Below are positions 8,411 through 17,308 of a stretch of DNA of 41,439 nucleotides, in pieces. This stretch comes from Paracoccaceae bacterium (GTDB lineage Bacteria > Pseudomonadota > Alphaproteobacteria > Rhodobacterales > Rhodobacteraceae). Below the pieces are notes generated by a model. That model was not told where the DNA came from. It saw only the letters and a list, made by a program, of their open reading frames with translations, and did no database searches. A program made the position numbers and the translations under genes. The stretch lies in assembly GCA_902632125.1 (NCBI GenBank), contig CACPBQ010000016.1, positions 1 to 41,439 on the forward strand, given 5' to 3'. Numbering within the stretch: position 1 is the stretch's first letter; the number at the start of each line of letters is the position of its first letter.

Positions 8411-9082
8411 ATGGCGGAACAAATTGGCCTTAGTCTACCAGTTCAATCGTCCGAAGGAATTGACGAATTTTATTTATCCGACTGCAATAAAATGGCAGTC
8501 AATCTTTTGGAGGATTGGAGAAATTGGCCAAATTTTAAACATACTCTTTCAGGACCGCCGGCATCGGGGAAAACTCACTTAGGTCGAATTTGGGCACAGC
8601 AAGTAAATGCATGTTACATTGACGTCAAAAGCCTCGGACTAAATAACATTGATAAAATTGCAACCACTGCATTAGTCATCGACAACGTATCAGAAATGAG
8701 TACTAACGAAAATCTTGAGGGATCACTTTTCCATTTACATAATCTTTTGCAGGAGAGAGAATTGCCCTTTCTTTTAATAGGAACAGGTTCTCCTCAATTC
8801 TGGAAAATTTCTCTCTCTGACTTAAGATCGAGAATAGAGGGCACCAGAAATGCTAAGATTGATGAATTAGATGACACGCTATTTCCATTAATTATGGCAA
8901 AGCTTTTCGCCGATAGACAAATGTACCCAAGCCCAGACGTTTTTGAATATCTCAGCAGGAGAATAGATAGATCTTTTTTAACAATTAACTCTATTGTTAC
9001 TGAAATTGACCGTATATCGATTGAAGAAAAACGCCCGATAACAAGATCGCTGGTTGCAAAAATTTTAAAGAAGTTAAAATAA
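8411..9082 (+). CDS. DnaA/Hda-like replication regulator
   Basis: A 223-residue AAA+ protein related to the ATPase core of DnaA and to Hda/HdaA, which with the sliding clamp stimulates ATP hydrolysis by DnaA and limits re-initiation. The Walker A motif is GPPASGKTHLG (about 48-58). The Walker B region is degenerate (ALVIDNVSEM). A sensor-1-like stretch (LPFLLIGTGSP) and an arginine-containing SDLRSRIEG box follow. The N-terminal QIGLSLPV resembles the clamp-binding QL-x-LP/F peptide of Hda. No C-terminal DnaA DNA-binding domain is present. The ATG at 8411 is preferred to TTG at 8408. The function is inferred from family and context; its position between perM and ppx fits the alphaproteobacterial arrangement. 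Confidence 0.8.
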   Translation: MAEQIGLSLPVQSSEGIDEFYLSDCNKMAVNLLEDWRNWPNFKHTLSGPPASGKTHLGRIWAQQVNACYIDVKSLGLNNIDKIATTALVIDNVSEMSTNENLEGSLFHLHNLLQERELPFLLIGTGSPQFWKISLSDLRSRIEGTRNAKIDELDDTLFPLIMAKLFADRQMYPSPDVFEYLSRRIDRSFLTINSIVTEIDRISIEEKRPITRSLVAKILKKLK

Positions 9083-9151
9083 AGCCTTTCAATTGGGCCT
9101 AAATATGCCTTTTAGTGTGTCTTATGTTTTTAGATTTTCAGGATTAGCTTT

Positions 9152-10759
9152 ATGGTAGAAATCGTTCAAGATTTTGAACCTTTTTTTGGTTATAGTGGAA
9201 GAAATATTCCTGATACTGGGGCCTTTCAATACCTCAGAAAACTTGGCGTAGTTGACATTGGCTCCAACTCAGTCCGCATGGTAATATTCGATGGAGCAGC
9301 CAGATCACCAGCGTATTTTTTTAATGAAAAGGTTTTTTGCGGTTTAGGCTCTGGATTAGCTAACTCCGGAAAACTTCACATAGAAGGAAGATTAAGAGCA
9401 ATTTCAGCAATCGAACGGTTCGTCAATATGGCAAAAGTAATGGGGGTTCCCCAATTAACTTTAATTGCAACCGGAGCAGTAAGATCGTCCTCAGATGGTT
9501 CATTGTTCTGCGATGAAATTAAAAGGAAAACTGGGAAAGAAATAAAGATTATTGACGGTCGTGACGAGGCGCGACTTTCGGCACAGGGAGTGATGCTAGG
9601 TTGGCCCGGAGCTTACGGACTAGTTTGTGATCTCGGTGGGTCATCTATGGAATTGGCAGAGATCAGTAAAGGAAATGTAGGAAAATGCTCAACTTCAGAG
9701 TTAGGGCCATTAATTTTAAAAGAGCTTAAGGGCGGACGAAAAAAACGTAAACAACACATTAAAGTAATCATGACTAAACTTGCAGAAGAAATGGGGCCAC
9801 AACATAATCGGCTATTTTTAGTTGGCGGTTCTTGGAGAGCTTTCGCAAAAATCGACATGTTACGCAGAGGATATCCGTTGCATGTAATGCATGAATACCG
9901 AATTTCACTAAGTTCAGTTAAGAAAACAATAAAGTTTATTGAGGCTAGTGAACTTGAAAATATTCGAAAAAAATGCGGGATTACAGCAGCTAGAATTGAA
10001 TTGGTTCCAATTGCTTGCGAAATCCTTTCACGTCTTGTTAGTACTTTTAAGCCTAAAGATATCGCTATTTCTAGCTACGGCATCCGCGAAGGGTTATTAT
10101 ACGAAAATATGCCCCAAGAATTACGGGACAGAGATCCTTTGATTGAAGCTTGCTATTTTTCAGAGGCAAAGGACGCCCGTGTTCCAGGTTCTGGAAACCA
10201 TCTTTATAAATTTGTACTTCCGCTATTTTCAAGACCAAGCAAAGAATTAAAGCGCCTAATCCACGCCGCTTGTCTTTTGCATGATGTGAGCTGGAGGGCA
10301 AATCCAGATTATAGAGCCGAGATTTGCTTTGATAATGCAACAAGATCAAATTTGGGAGGCCTAAAGCACTCAGAGAGGATTTTTCTCGGTATTGCTCTTA
10401 TGTACCGTTATCGAAATAAACCTATTGGATCTCAATTTGAAAATCTCGTTTACCTACTTGAGCCAAAATTTGTTCAAAAAGCGGAGGTTCTCGGAAAAGC
10501 TATGCGATTAGGCGCCATGCTATGGGTTAATGATAGCCGACAACCTGCACATTTGAATTGGAAACCTAGATCCCGACATTTAACATTAAAACTCAATTCA
10601 AAAGGGGTGAGTTTATTTGGAGAAGTCGCAGAAGCGCGTTACAACTCATTAGCTAATTCGCTTCAAGCCAAAGATTTCACAATTAAAGTTGATAAAAAAC
10701 CGAAATCAATTGAAGCCGAAAAGTTTGCTCAAACAAAATCTTTTTTAACAAGTTCATAA
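9152..10759 (+). CDS. ppx: Ppx/GppA family phosphatase (exopolyphosphatase)
   Basis: A 535-residue member of the actin/Hsp70-fold exopolyphosphatase and pppGpp phosphatase family, removing terminal phosphate from polyphosphate and/or pppGpp. The first phosphate-binding motif is VVDIGSNSVRMVIFDG (about 33-48), followed by LIATGAVRSS, the RDEARLSAQGVMLGW segment and the second phosphate loop VCDLGGSSMELAEI. The C-terminal ~220 residues look like the helical HD-type domain found in longer Ppx proteins (HAACLLHDVSW). About 30 residues precede the first motif, a slightly long N-terminus. AGGA lies 8 bases before the ATG. No polyphosphate kinase gene separates it from the Hda-like gene. Its last 31 bp overlap the convergent J-domain gene. 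Confidence 0.9.
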   Translation: MVEIVQDFEPFFGYSGRNIPDTGAFQYLRKLGVVDIGSNSVRMVIFDGAARSPAYFFNEKVFCGLGSGLANSGKLHIEGRLRAISAIERFVNMAKVMGVPQLTLIATGAVRSSSDGSLFCDEIKRKTGKEIKIIDGRDEARLSAQGVMLGWPGAYGLVCDLGGSSMELAEISKGNVGKCSTSELGPLILKELKGGRKKRKQHIKVIMTKLAEEMGPQHNRLFLVGGSWRAFAKIDMLRRGYPLHVMHEYRISLSSVKKTIKFIEASELENIRKKCGITAARIELVPIACEILSRLVSTFKPKDIAISSYGIREGLLYENMPQELRDRDPLIEACYFSEAKDARVPGSGNHLYKFVLPLFSRPSKELKRLIHAACLLHDVSWRANPDYRAEICFDNATRSNLGGLKHSERIFLGIALMYRYRNKPIGSQFENLVYLLEPKFVQKAEVLGKAMRLGAMLWVNDSRQPAHLNWKPRSRHLTLKLNSKGVSLFGEVAEARYNSLANSLQAKDFTIKVDKKPKSIEAEKFAQTKSFLTSS

Positions 10760-11409
10760 GCTTTGTTGATTTGGATTATTCTTTTTTCTGCCAGATGTAT
10801 AGCTTCCTCTGGTAATCCGCGTGCTATCATCCGATCAGGGTGATAAGTACGCACTAAATCCCTCCAAGCACCTCTGATCGTATCAAAATCATCGTTTAAT
10901 TGCACCCCTAAAACTGTGTAGGGATCCGGCTCCATATTTGGAACACATCGGGCACGAATAGCTTTGAATTGAGCATCCTTAAGACCGAAAATCGAACCCA
11001 CAGTTGATAAAAATTTATCTTCATTTTGATGGTAATCATTATCAGCAGTTGCAATATGAAACAGACCTTCCAACAGATCAATTAATGTTTGATGTCCTTG
11101 ACCAAACATAGAAGAAATTCTCTTTGCATAAAGCTCATACCCGGTTATATCCTGCCTCGCTAAGTTGAAAACCCGAGCAGCATTGCTTTCCTCACCAGTA
11201 GGGATGCGGAATACTTGTCTAAAAGCCTTTACTTCATCCGGTGTCACATAACCATCAGCCTTCGCCATCTTTGCGCCCAGCGCAATTACTGCGATTGTGA
11301 ATGCTATTGAACGCTCTGGTGGAGCTTTAAGCTTATCAAACACATCGGATAAACTTTCACCTTTTGCCAAAGCTTCAATCGCTTTAATTATACGGGTCCA
11401 AATCGACAT
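10729..11409 (-). CDS. TerB/DjlA-like co-chaperone with C-terminal J domain
   Basis: A 226-residue protein with a TerB-like helical domain (about 35-145, including AVIALGAKMAKADGYVTPDE) and a C-terminal J domain (about 160-226) beginning DPYTVLGV and carrying the HPD tripeptide at 190-192, needed to stimulate DnaK. This is the domain order of DjlA, but the N-terminal membrane anchor of E. coli DjlA is not visible, so it should be soluble. The client is unknown. Its 3' end overlaps the 3' end of ppx on the other strand by 31 bp, leaving no room for an intervening terminator. The start at 11409 gives the family start MSIWxRI. Confidence 0.88.
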   Translation of the reverse strand: MSIWTRIIKAIEALAKGESLSDVFDKLKAPPERSIAFTIAVIALGAKMAKADGYVTPDEVKAFRQVFRIPTGEESNAARVFNLARQDITGYELYAKRISSMFGQGHQTLIDLLEGLFHIATADNDYHQNEDKFLSTVGSIFGLKDAQFKAIRARCVPNMEPDPYTVLGVQLNDDFDTIRGAWRDLVRTYHPDRMIARGLPEEAIHLAEKRIIQINKAYELVKKDFV

Positions 11410-11437
11410 GCTTATATTATAGGGTCCAATATACCAG

Positions 11438-11926
11438 TTACAAAAGTTTTCGCATTAAGACCAAATCTACCAGAGTGCCGAATTTATAACCTACTTCTGG
11501 TAACCTTGCGACAATTTTAAATTCCAACTCTTCATGGAACTTGATCGCAGAAATATTTAGAGCGCTCACTCCAGCCCACATGGAAATAACATCCCGGCCC
11601 TTAGCATGGGCACATAAAATGCCCATTAAATTTTTACCAACACCCAAAGATTGATATTTTTCCGCAACAATAATTGTATGTTCCATAGAATATTTGTACC
11701 CAACTCCTCGACGTAATTGGTCGTAACTGGCAAATCCAATTATTTTTTCATCTTGATGCGCCACCCAGAATTCATGGCCGCTATCACGTCGATCTTTGAT
11801 TAAGGCAGCGACTTCTTCCCGTGTCTTTTCAGAACAATTAAATGTAACAAATGTATTTTTTATGTAAGGATTCCAGATTTTTACAATTTCATTGATGTCC
11901 GAAAATTTTGCAGGTCTAACTTTCAT
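11438..11926 (-). CDS. GNAT family N-acetyltransferase (phosphinothricin acetyltransferase-like)
   Basis: A 162-residue GNAT-fold acetyltransferase, transferring an acetyl group from acetyl-CoA to an amine. The N-terminus MKVRPAKFSDINEIVKIWN is the usual first strand and helix. Motif A is HTIIVAEKYQSLGVGKNLMG with the Q-x2-G-x-G/A CoA pyrophosphate loop, and GFASYDQLR forms the preceding strand. The layout resembles the Pat/Bar (phosphinothricin) and methionine-sulfoximine group, where natural substrates are usually unclear. Its ATG overlaps the TGA of the upstream VOC gene by 4 bases (ATGA), indicating translational coupling. Confidence 0.85.
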   Translation of the reverse strand: MKVRPAKFSDINEIVKIWNPYIKNTFVTFNCSEKTREEVAALIKDRRDSGHEFWVAHQDEKIIGFASYDQLRRGVGYKYSMEHTIIVAEKYQSLGVGKNLMGILCAHAKGRDVISMWAGVSALNISAIKFHEELEFKIVARLPEVGYKFGTLVDLVLMRKLL

Positions 11927-12552
11927 TCCAAAACCACTTTTCCTTTCGGCGTCAAAATATGCGCTTCAAACGATAAGCACCGTGAAAAATTTACTTCTAC
12001 TCTTGGATCGAAAAGTATTTTGTTCAATATTGGCGCTAATTCTTCAGCAAAGGGCGTATTGACTACAAAACGCTCTAATCGGCAATTATGATCAATCATT
12101 TTGAAAGTAGGATGACGAGTAGAGCCCCATTTTATTAAAGCTGGAGCCGCTCCATCCATTGGCATTTTACCCTTTTTTGGTACTGTAAAATCCCATTCGA
12201 GATCATCTCGAGAAAGTTTTGTGATTTCACCAGGATTGTTCCAAACTTTTGGCAACAGATCTAAGATATCTTTGGTATTAGCTATCCAGGTAATTATCCG
12301 GGGGTTGCCACTAAAGTTATCAAGATCAAACCAACGTGGCTGCTGAAAAGATGTCGCAAGAGGATTGATAGCAATTACCTCTAAGTAAATGTCACCAAGC
12401 CGAAATAAACGATTGTGCGTGCCAAATAAATTATGCTGACCACCAGGCGAGAAAGGATACTCTAGAGTCTTTTCCAGATTTTCTACGGTCTGCTCCAAAT
12501 TTGCCGTTGCTATCGCAAAATGATCAAACTTAATTTCTGCCTGTATTTTCAT
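11923..12552 (-). CDS. VOC / glyoxalase-like domain protein
   Basis: A 209-residue protein with a vicinal-oxygen-chelate-type beginning: FDHFAIATANLEQTVENLEK, then GGQHNLFGTHNRLFRLGDIYLEVIAI, which matches the glyoxalase-like (Glyoxalase_3) pattern in which the first His and a Glu on the LEV strand are candidate metal ligands. The second half (about 105-209) is less conserved but contains GSTRHPTF and a strand rich in hydrophobic residues. The substrate is unknown. The ATG overlaps by one base the TAA of the upstream EamA gene (TAATG), and its own stop overlaps the GNAT start, so the three genes are tightly coupled. Confidence 0.75.
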   Translation of the reverse strand: MKIQAEIKFDHFAIATANLEQTVENLEKTLEYPFSPGGQHNLFGTHNRLFRLGDIYLEVIAINPLATSFQQPRWFDLDNFSGNPRIITWIANTKDILDLLPKVWNNPGEITKLSRDDLEWDFTVPKKGKMPMDGAAPALIKWGSTRHPTFKMIDHNCRLERFVVNTPFAEELAPILNKILFDPRVEVNFSRCLSFEAHILTPKGKVVLE

Positions 12553-13466
12553 TAAACCTTAGTTTGCGGGACTGTGGGCGTCATTGCTTTTCTTTTAATA
12601 ACAGCTTCTCGCCAAGACATAAACGTAATTGAGCAGAGAATTAAACCTCCGCCCCCGATCACATAAAGATCAATTTCTTCACCAAAAATAAAAGAGCCAA
12701 CAAGAACAGCCCAAACTAGTTGTAGAAAAGTGGCGGGTTGGGTTACCGAAATGGGTGCTGCAGCGAATGCAAGTGTCATCGTGTAGTGGCCAGCTGTTGC
12801 GAAACATGCAACGGCAAAGAGTATTATTAATTCCATCAAAGTAGGTGTCACCCAATTTAAAAACGCTAACGGCGCTAATCCAATAGTTACATAAATTGAC
12901 AGCATAACTACAACGACTGATGCAGTCGTCCTGCCACTGGTATGTTTTGCAATTAAGTATGATGAAGCAAAAAATATTGCTGTAAAAATCATTGCTACAT
13001 GGCCTATGCTTACTTCTCTAAAACCAGGTCTAAGTATTAGAAAAGCTCCGACAATAGCGAGTAAAATAGCTAAAATTCTGCGTAAAGCTAATGCCTCGCC
13101 CAAAAAAATTGCAGCTCCGAGCGTAACGTAAATGGGTGACATATAATTCATAGCGGTCACGTCGGCTAATGGGATTCTTGACATAGCAAAAAACCAAAGT
13201 ACCACTCCAATTGTGTGAACAGCGCCCCGAGCAGCAAATAAAAGAGATAATTTTCGGTTCGGTAAGTTCTGAGTAAAGTCTTTCAGCATCGGCAAAAGCA
13301 AAACTAAACCAAGCGCATATCTCAAAAAGGCCGCCTCGGCAGCTGGAATTCGCGTCCCCATAAATTTTACTAAAGCTGTTACCCCAAGGAAGCATAAACC
13401 AGTAATGATCATCCAGAAAACACCGGTAAAGTTCTGCAATTTTTGTTTTTCTAGTTTTTTATCCAT
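12552..13466 (-). CDS. DMT (EamA) family transporter
   Basis: Drug/metabolite transporter superfamily protein of 304 residues with ten predicted membrane helices in two EamA repeats. The first repeat starts FTGVFWMIITGLCFLGVTAL with RIPAAEAAFLRYALG after it; the second begins around VSIGHVAMIFTAIFFASSYL. Members export or import small organic molecules; the substrate cannot be told. The ATG at 13466 (MDKKLEKQK) is chosen because it lies 5 bp after the lysE stop; an in-frame ATG at 13508 would overlap lysE by 37 bp and add 14 non-family residues. The downstream VOC gene overlaps it by one base. Confidence 0.85.
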   Translation of the reverse strand: MDKKLEKQKLQNFTGVFWMIITGLCFLGVTALVKFMGTRIPAAEAAFLRYALGLVLLLPMLKDFTQNLPNRKLSLLFAARGAVHTIGVVLWFFAMSRIPLADVTAMNYMSPIYVTLGAAIFLGEALALRRILAILLAIVGAFLILRPGFREVSIGHVAMIFTAIFFASSYLIAKHTSGRTTASVVVVMLSIYVTIGLAPLAFLNWVTPTLMELIILFAVACFATAGHYTMTLAFAAAPISVTQPATFLQLVWAVLVGSFIFGEEIDLYVIGGGGLILCSITFMSWREAVIKRKAMTPTVPQTKV

Positions 13467-13471
13467 TAATT

Positions 13472-14068
13472 TTAACTGCCATAAACGAGAGAAAAAGCAA
13501 TGCCCCACATAATTATGCCAATAATTCCGTCTAATATTTTCCAGGATAATGAATGTTCAAAAAAATTTGACAGTAATCTGGCTCCAAAGCCAAGCGAATA
13601 AAAAAAAATGAAACTTGCGATTATTGCACCAGCAGCAAAGTGCATATTTTCAGAATATTGTGTGGAAGCGATACCCAAAAGAATAACAGTGTCTAAATAA
13701 ACATGAGGATTAAGCCAAGTGAATAGCAAACATATTATAACCGATTGCCTCAAAGAACCTACCTCACCTTTAGCCAACAGAGAACGTCCACCTCTAAACG
13801 ACTTCAAAAGAGATCGAAAACCATAGGCAAACAGAAATGCTGCACCTGCATATTTCATAAAAACTAAAAACAAAGGGAACTTTCCAACCAGAGCTCCAAG
13901 ACCGGAAACACCAGCCGCTATCAATAAAGCATCCGAAACAGCACAGACAGAACATAAAACAAAAACATGCTGCCGTAGCAACCCTGCCCTCAGAATAAAG
14001 GCATTTTGAGCACCTATTGCTAAAATTAAGGAAAGGCCTAAACCAAACCCCGCTAGAAAAGTACTCAT
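13472..14068 (-). CDS. LysE/ArgO family amino-acid exporter
   Basis: A 198-residue membrane protein with six predicted helices and the LysE-family signature near the N-terminus, [20 protein letters not shown], where the GAQNAF loop is diagnostic. A second conserved loop, [15 protein letters not shown], contains the Asn-Pro pair of LysE/ArgO proteins. Characterised relatives export lysine or arginine out of the cytoplasm. Its ATG overlaps the TGA of yebC by 4 bases (ATGA), so it is probably translationally coupled to yebC. No lysG/argP-type LysR regulator is adjacent. Confidence 0.9.
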   Translation of the reverse strand: MSTFLAGFGLGLSLILAIGAQNAFILRAGLLRQHVFVLCSVCAVSDALLIAAGVSGLGALVGKFPLFLVFMKYAGAAFLFAYGFRSLLKSFRGGRSLLAKGEVGSLRQSVIICLLFTWLNPHVYLDTVILLGIASTQYSENMHFAAGAIIASFIFFYSLGFGARLLSNFFEHSLSWKILDGIIGIIMWGIAFSLVYGS

Positions 14069-14811
14069 TGCGATATCTGAGACATTACCTCATCATTGAT
14101 TTCAAAATTTGTTGTCACTCTTTGCACATCGTCATCGTCTTCAAGTGCATCAACAAGCTTCATAAGTTTTTGAATACCTTCTAAGTCTAGCTCTACTGTA
14201 GTATTCGGTTTCCATACTAATTTGGTTGATTGGCTTTCGCCAAGATCAATTTCTAGCGCAGCTGCAACTTCGCTTAAGTCTGTATCTAAGCACCAAATGA
14301 TGTGTCCATCTTCAGAACTTTCGACGTCCTCTGCACCAGAGTCTATAGCAGCCATCATTACGGTATCGTCGTCACCAACTTCCGGTAAATATATTATTTC
14401 ACCTTTACGTTCGAACATAAAACCAACAGAGCCCGTCTCCCCAAGATTTCCTCCATTTTTTGAAAATATAGATCTCACATTAGAAGCAGTACGATTTTTA
14501 TTATCTGTCATTGCTTCTACTATGACAGCTATACCATTCGGGCCATAACCCTCATATCGTATTTCTTCATAATCATCGCCATCTCCCGCAGTTGATTTCT
14601 TTATTGCTCTCTCAATTACATCTTTTGGAACAGAATTTTGCTTAGCCTCTTTAACAGCTAGCCTCAAACGTGGGTTTTTTTCGGGGTCAGGTTCGCCCAT
14701 TTTGGCTGCAACGGTTATCTCCTTAGACAATTTAGAAAAAAGCTTCGATCTGGCGGCATCTTGCCTCCCTTTTCTATGCTGTATATTTGCCCATTTTGAA
14801 TGACCTGCCAT
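14065..14811 (-). CDS. yebC: YebC/PmpR family regulatory protein (TACO1-like)
   Basis: A 248-residue YebC-family protein with the invariant start [19 protein letters not shown], the middle segments [20 protein letters not shown] and [19 protein letters not shown], and a C-terminal domain ending in an NFEINDEVM stretch. Family members have been described as DNA-binding regulators; more recent work ties them and mitochondrial TACO1 to translation of difficult (for example polyproline) sequences. The length is normal. GAGG lies 6 bases before the ATG. It leads a tight minus-strand run, yebC-lysE-eamA-VOC-GNAT, in which each junction overlaps or is separated by only 5 bp. Confidence 0.97.
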   Translation of the reverse strand: MAGHSKWANIQHRKGRQDAARSKLFSKLSKEITVAAKMGEPDPEKNPRLRLAVKEAKQNSVPKDVIERAIKKSTAGDGDDYEEIRYEGYGPNGIAVIVEAMTDNKNRTASNVRSIFSKNGGNLGETGSVGFMFERKGEIIYLPEVGDDDTVMMAAIDSGAEDVESSEDGHIIWCLDTDLSEVAAALEIDLGESQSTKLVWKPNTTVELDLEGIQKLMKLVDALEDDDDVQRVTTNFEINDEVMSQISQ

Positions 14812-14900
14812 AGAACCTCACAAATCTAGTACGCATCTTTATTAGTAGTTCGTTCGTTTGTCGGCAAGATGGATAAAGTCAAATTAACTAAATTTGGTTG

Positions 14901-15791
14901 TTAAAGTTTTTCTGTTTCAGTTCTAGGTTTGACTAAAGCCATACCCAAAACCATGCAAATTAAAGATATCCAGATAAAATAAGAATGAACTTCGTTTAAT
15001 ATGACCATGGACCAAATCACCCCAGCAAATGTAACAAAATAGCTGACTTGTGCCGAAAATACCGAACCCGTCTTTGTAACAAGCCAGACGTAAGTTGCGT
15101 AAACAAGACCGTGTATTACAGAAGAAAGAACCAAAGCGTAATGGGCTGTATCCCAAGTTACAAAAGGATCCACAAACTGATTAAGTAATAATGCTAAAGG
15201 AAAAGTGATGAAGCAACCAATGATAGAAGCTCCCAGTAAAACCTCAATGGGTGAATTTTGACCCGTGCCAATCTTTGATACAAAATTTCCCTCTAAGCCG
15301 TAAAATAAGGGCGCTATAAGTGCTATGGGGATAACCCAAGCCACACTAGGATCTGGCAAGGCTGTTTTAGGTGCTATCAGTAAATAAACACCTAGAAATC
15401 CGAACACGATTCCAAGTAATCTTGAAAATCTAAATCTATCTATCCCTAAAAACAGCGCTATTGGAAATGCAAACATTGGTACTGTTGCAATCAAAATAGA
15501 CAGAACTCCACCAGGTAAATAAGAGGCTGCAAATAGAGAGGCCGAATTGGGAAATAGTGTTCCAATAAAAGCAATCACACAAAAAATTTTTAAAGAATTC
15601 TTTGTAAGTGAAAGAGGTCTTTTAAAGTAAATTTGCCTTAAACCAAATAACACCGTAATAATAAAAAATTGCCAAAAAATAAGTCCTAAATGACCCAAAT
15701 CCGTGCTAACAGAAATTACAGTCAAGGGAATAGTCAAACCCCAACCACAGCCAAGCAAAATCAGAACTATGTAAGGCCATAATAAATTCAT
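14901..15791 (-). CDS. DMT (EamA) family transporter
   Basis: A second EamA-type transporter, 296 residues with about ten predicted helices (first MNLLWPYIVLILLGCGWGLT) and two tandem EamA repeats; the repeat boundary falls near SVAWVIPIALIAPLFYGLEG. The sequence clearly differs from the EamA protein at 12552-13466, so this is not a recent duplicate. The substrate is unknown. The gene begins 5 bp after the ymdB-like stop, suggesting an operon with ymdB and 5-FCL. About 90 bp separate its stop from the yebC start, with no obvious terminator. Confidence 0.85.
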   Translation of the reverse strand: MNLLWPYIVLILLGCGWGLTIPLTVISVSTDLGHLGLIFWQFFIITVLFGLRQIYFKRPLSLTKNSLKIFCVIAFIGTLFPNSASLFAASYLPGGVLSILIATVPMFAFPIALFLGIDRFRFSRLLGIVFGFLGVYLLIAPKTALPDPSVAWVIPIALIAPLFYGLEGNFVSKIGTGQNSPIEVLLGASIIGCFITFPLALLLNQFVDPFVTWDTAHYALVLSSVIHGLVYATYVWLVTKTGSVFSAQVSYFVTFAGVIWSMVILNEVHSYFIWISLICMVLGMALVKPRTETEKL

Positions 15792-15796
15792 ATAAA

Positions 15797-16612
15797 CTAA
15801 GTTGAAGTAAGGTAGCCACCAAAACGCAGCATCTCAATTGATCTAGCGAGTCCTGATTGATCATCTGTTTCAATAATTGAACCGCAGATTGTTCCTTCGC
15901 CATCAGCAGGTTTAAAACGCTCTTTTGACATTCCAGTAACAAAACGGCGTAATGGTTCCGACTTGTCCATGCCTATTACACTGTCAAAACTCCCGCACAT
16001 ACCAGCATCAGATTGGTAGGCAGTCCCAGCCGGTAGGATCATTGTATCAGCTGTTGGAATGTGAGTATGCGTTCCTATAACTGCTGAAACACGCCCGTCG
16101 CAAAAATGTCCCAAAGCCATTTTTTCCGAGGTTGCCTCACAATGGATATCAATAATTGATGCTTGTACCGCACCTCCTAAAATATTTTTACGTAAAATAT
16201 TATCAATTTCTGAAAATGGATCATCAAACGGTCGTTTCATAAAAACCTGGCCTAACACTTGAGCAACCAATATTTTTCTTCCCCTTTTATCAGAATATAT
16301 TTTTGAACCCCTGCCAGGCGCTGATTTTGAGAAATTTAAGGGCCTTAAAATTCTATCCTCTTGGTCGATAAATTGGAGCATATCTTTTTGATCAAAAGCA
16401 TGATCACCGAGCGTAATGCAATCTGCTCCTATTTCCAGAATTTCTTTGGCATGTTTAACACTTAAGCCCATACCGCTAGTTGCATTCTCAGCGTTAACAA
16501 TTGAAAAATCGATCTTATTTGATTTTATAACTGCAGGAAGATTGTTGATGATAGCTAATCGACCTGATCGACCGACTACGTCTCCGAGAAACAAAATTTT
16601 CATCGCTTTCAT
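15797..16612 (-). CDS. ymdB: YmdB-like metallophosphoesterase (2',3'-cNMP phosphodiesterase family)
   Basis: A 271-residue member of the TIGR00282/YmdB family of dinuclear metallophosphoesterases, which in Bacillus hydrolyse 2',3'-cyclic nucleotides. Metal-site motifs follow in order: FLGDVVGRSGR at the N-terminus, NAENATSGMG (the GxxNAEN block), LGDHAFDQKD, DIHCEATSEK, and GTHTHIPTAD near the C-terminus. The tail carries DAGMCGSFDSVIGM and the family's final substrate-site residues. The start at 16612 gives MKAMKILFLGD; an ATG at 16603 giving MKILFLGD is equally plausible, since neither has a convincing Shine-Dalgarno. It lies 29 bp after 5-FCL, a pairing seen in many alphaproteobacteria from my knowledge. 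Confidence 0.9.
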   Translation of the reverse strand: MKAMKILFLGDVVGRSGRLAIINNLPAVIKSNKIDFSIVNAENATSGMGLSVKHAKEILEIGADCITLGDHAFDQKDMLQFIDQEDRILRPLNFSKSAPGRGSKIYSDKRGRKILVAQVLGQVFMKRPFDDPFSEIDNILRKNILGGAVQASIIDIHCEATSEKMALGHFCDGRVSAVIGTHTHIPTADTMILPAGTAYQSDAGMCGSFDSVIGMDKSEPLRRFVTGMSKERFKPADGEGTICGSIIETDDQSGLARSIEMLRFGGYLTST

Positions 16613-16641
16613 CTATAGAAGAAATAAGAAAGTTCAAGGGT

Positions 16642-17205
16642 TTATTTGTGACGATTGACTTCAATAATCTCCCTTTCAGTGATTACAACATCTAACCCTT
16701 GATCAGTTTTTTCCAAGGGCAAATTTTCAAATTCCTGATCCGAATAAGCAAATCCAATGGCTAAGGTTGCTTGTCTAGAACGCAAAAATGCTAGGGTCCG
16801 ATCATAAAAACCTCCACCATATCCCAATCTTCCGCCTAAACGATCGAAACCGACCATTGGAATTATTAAAACTTCAGGAACAAGATGATCAGAATTTACT
16901 GGTATTTGGACATCAAAAGGACCTTTTTTAAGATCGCAACCCGGTTCCCATCTTGAAAATTGAAGCGGTTTTGAATTTCCATAAATCACGGGTACGCCCA
17001 CTAGGCCATGTGCAGATGCTTCCTCCATCGCGGATAAGGGATTAATTTCCGTTTTAATGGGAAGATAACCAGCAATTGGCACACCTCGATAACCGGCCAA
17101 AAAGGAAGAAAGTAGAGATGCAGAGTTCCCAACGTCAGCGTTAAACGCCCTCCGTCTCTTGTAAAAAGCTTCTTGGCGAATTTTTTTTTTCAATTCTTGT
17201 ATCAT
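16642..17205 (-). CDS. 5-formyltetrahydrofolate cyclo-ligase
   Basis: Converts 5-formyl-THF to 5,10-methenyl-THF using ATP, recycling the dead-end folate; cytosolic. The 187-residue product is normal in length. The N-terminal helix LKKKIRQEAFYKRRRAF carries the basic ATP-site residues. The diagnostic loop is GGRLGYGGGFYDRTLAFLR, preceded by VLIIPMVGFDRLG. The ATG at 17205 is used; a TTG codon immediately before it also fits the frame. The gene contains a run of ten T on the plus strand at 17181-17190 (ten A in the coding strand) within codons 5-9, where polymerase slippage could occur. In many proteobacteria 6S RNA lies beside this gene; I did not recognise one here. Confidence 0.93.
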   Translation of the reverse strand: MIQELKKKIRQEAFYKRRRAFNADVGNSASLLSSFLAGYRGVPIAGYLPIKTEINPLSAMEEASAHGLVGVPVIYGNSKPLQFSRWEPGCDLKKGPFDVQIPVNSDHLVPEVLIIPMVGFDRLGGRLGYGGGFYDRTLAFLRSRQATLAIGFAYSDQEFENLPLEKTDQGLDVVITEREIIEVNRHK

Positions 17206-17308
17206 CAAATTTAATCCAATCTAGCCAATACAAAAAATACTGCGAACACTGACATACCTTATTACCAGTTAAAAGGCGGGCTATTTTCTGTCTCAAGCTC
17301 GCATAAGA

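Noticed and set aside
12552-13508. Longer EamA start at 13508
   Set aside because: Would overlap lysE by 37 bp and add residues unlike the family; ATG at 13466 fits the operon spacing.
17206-17308. Possible 6S RNA next to the 5-formyl-THF cyclo-ligase gene
   Set aside because: The 103-bp gap is shorter than a 6S RNA, and I could not form the long open-bubble hairpin in it.
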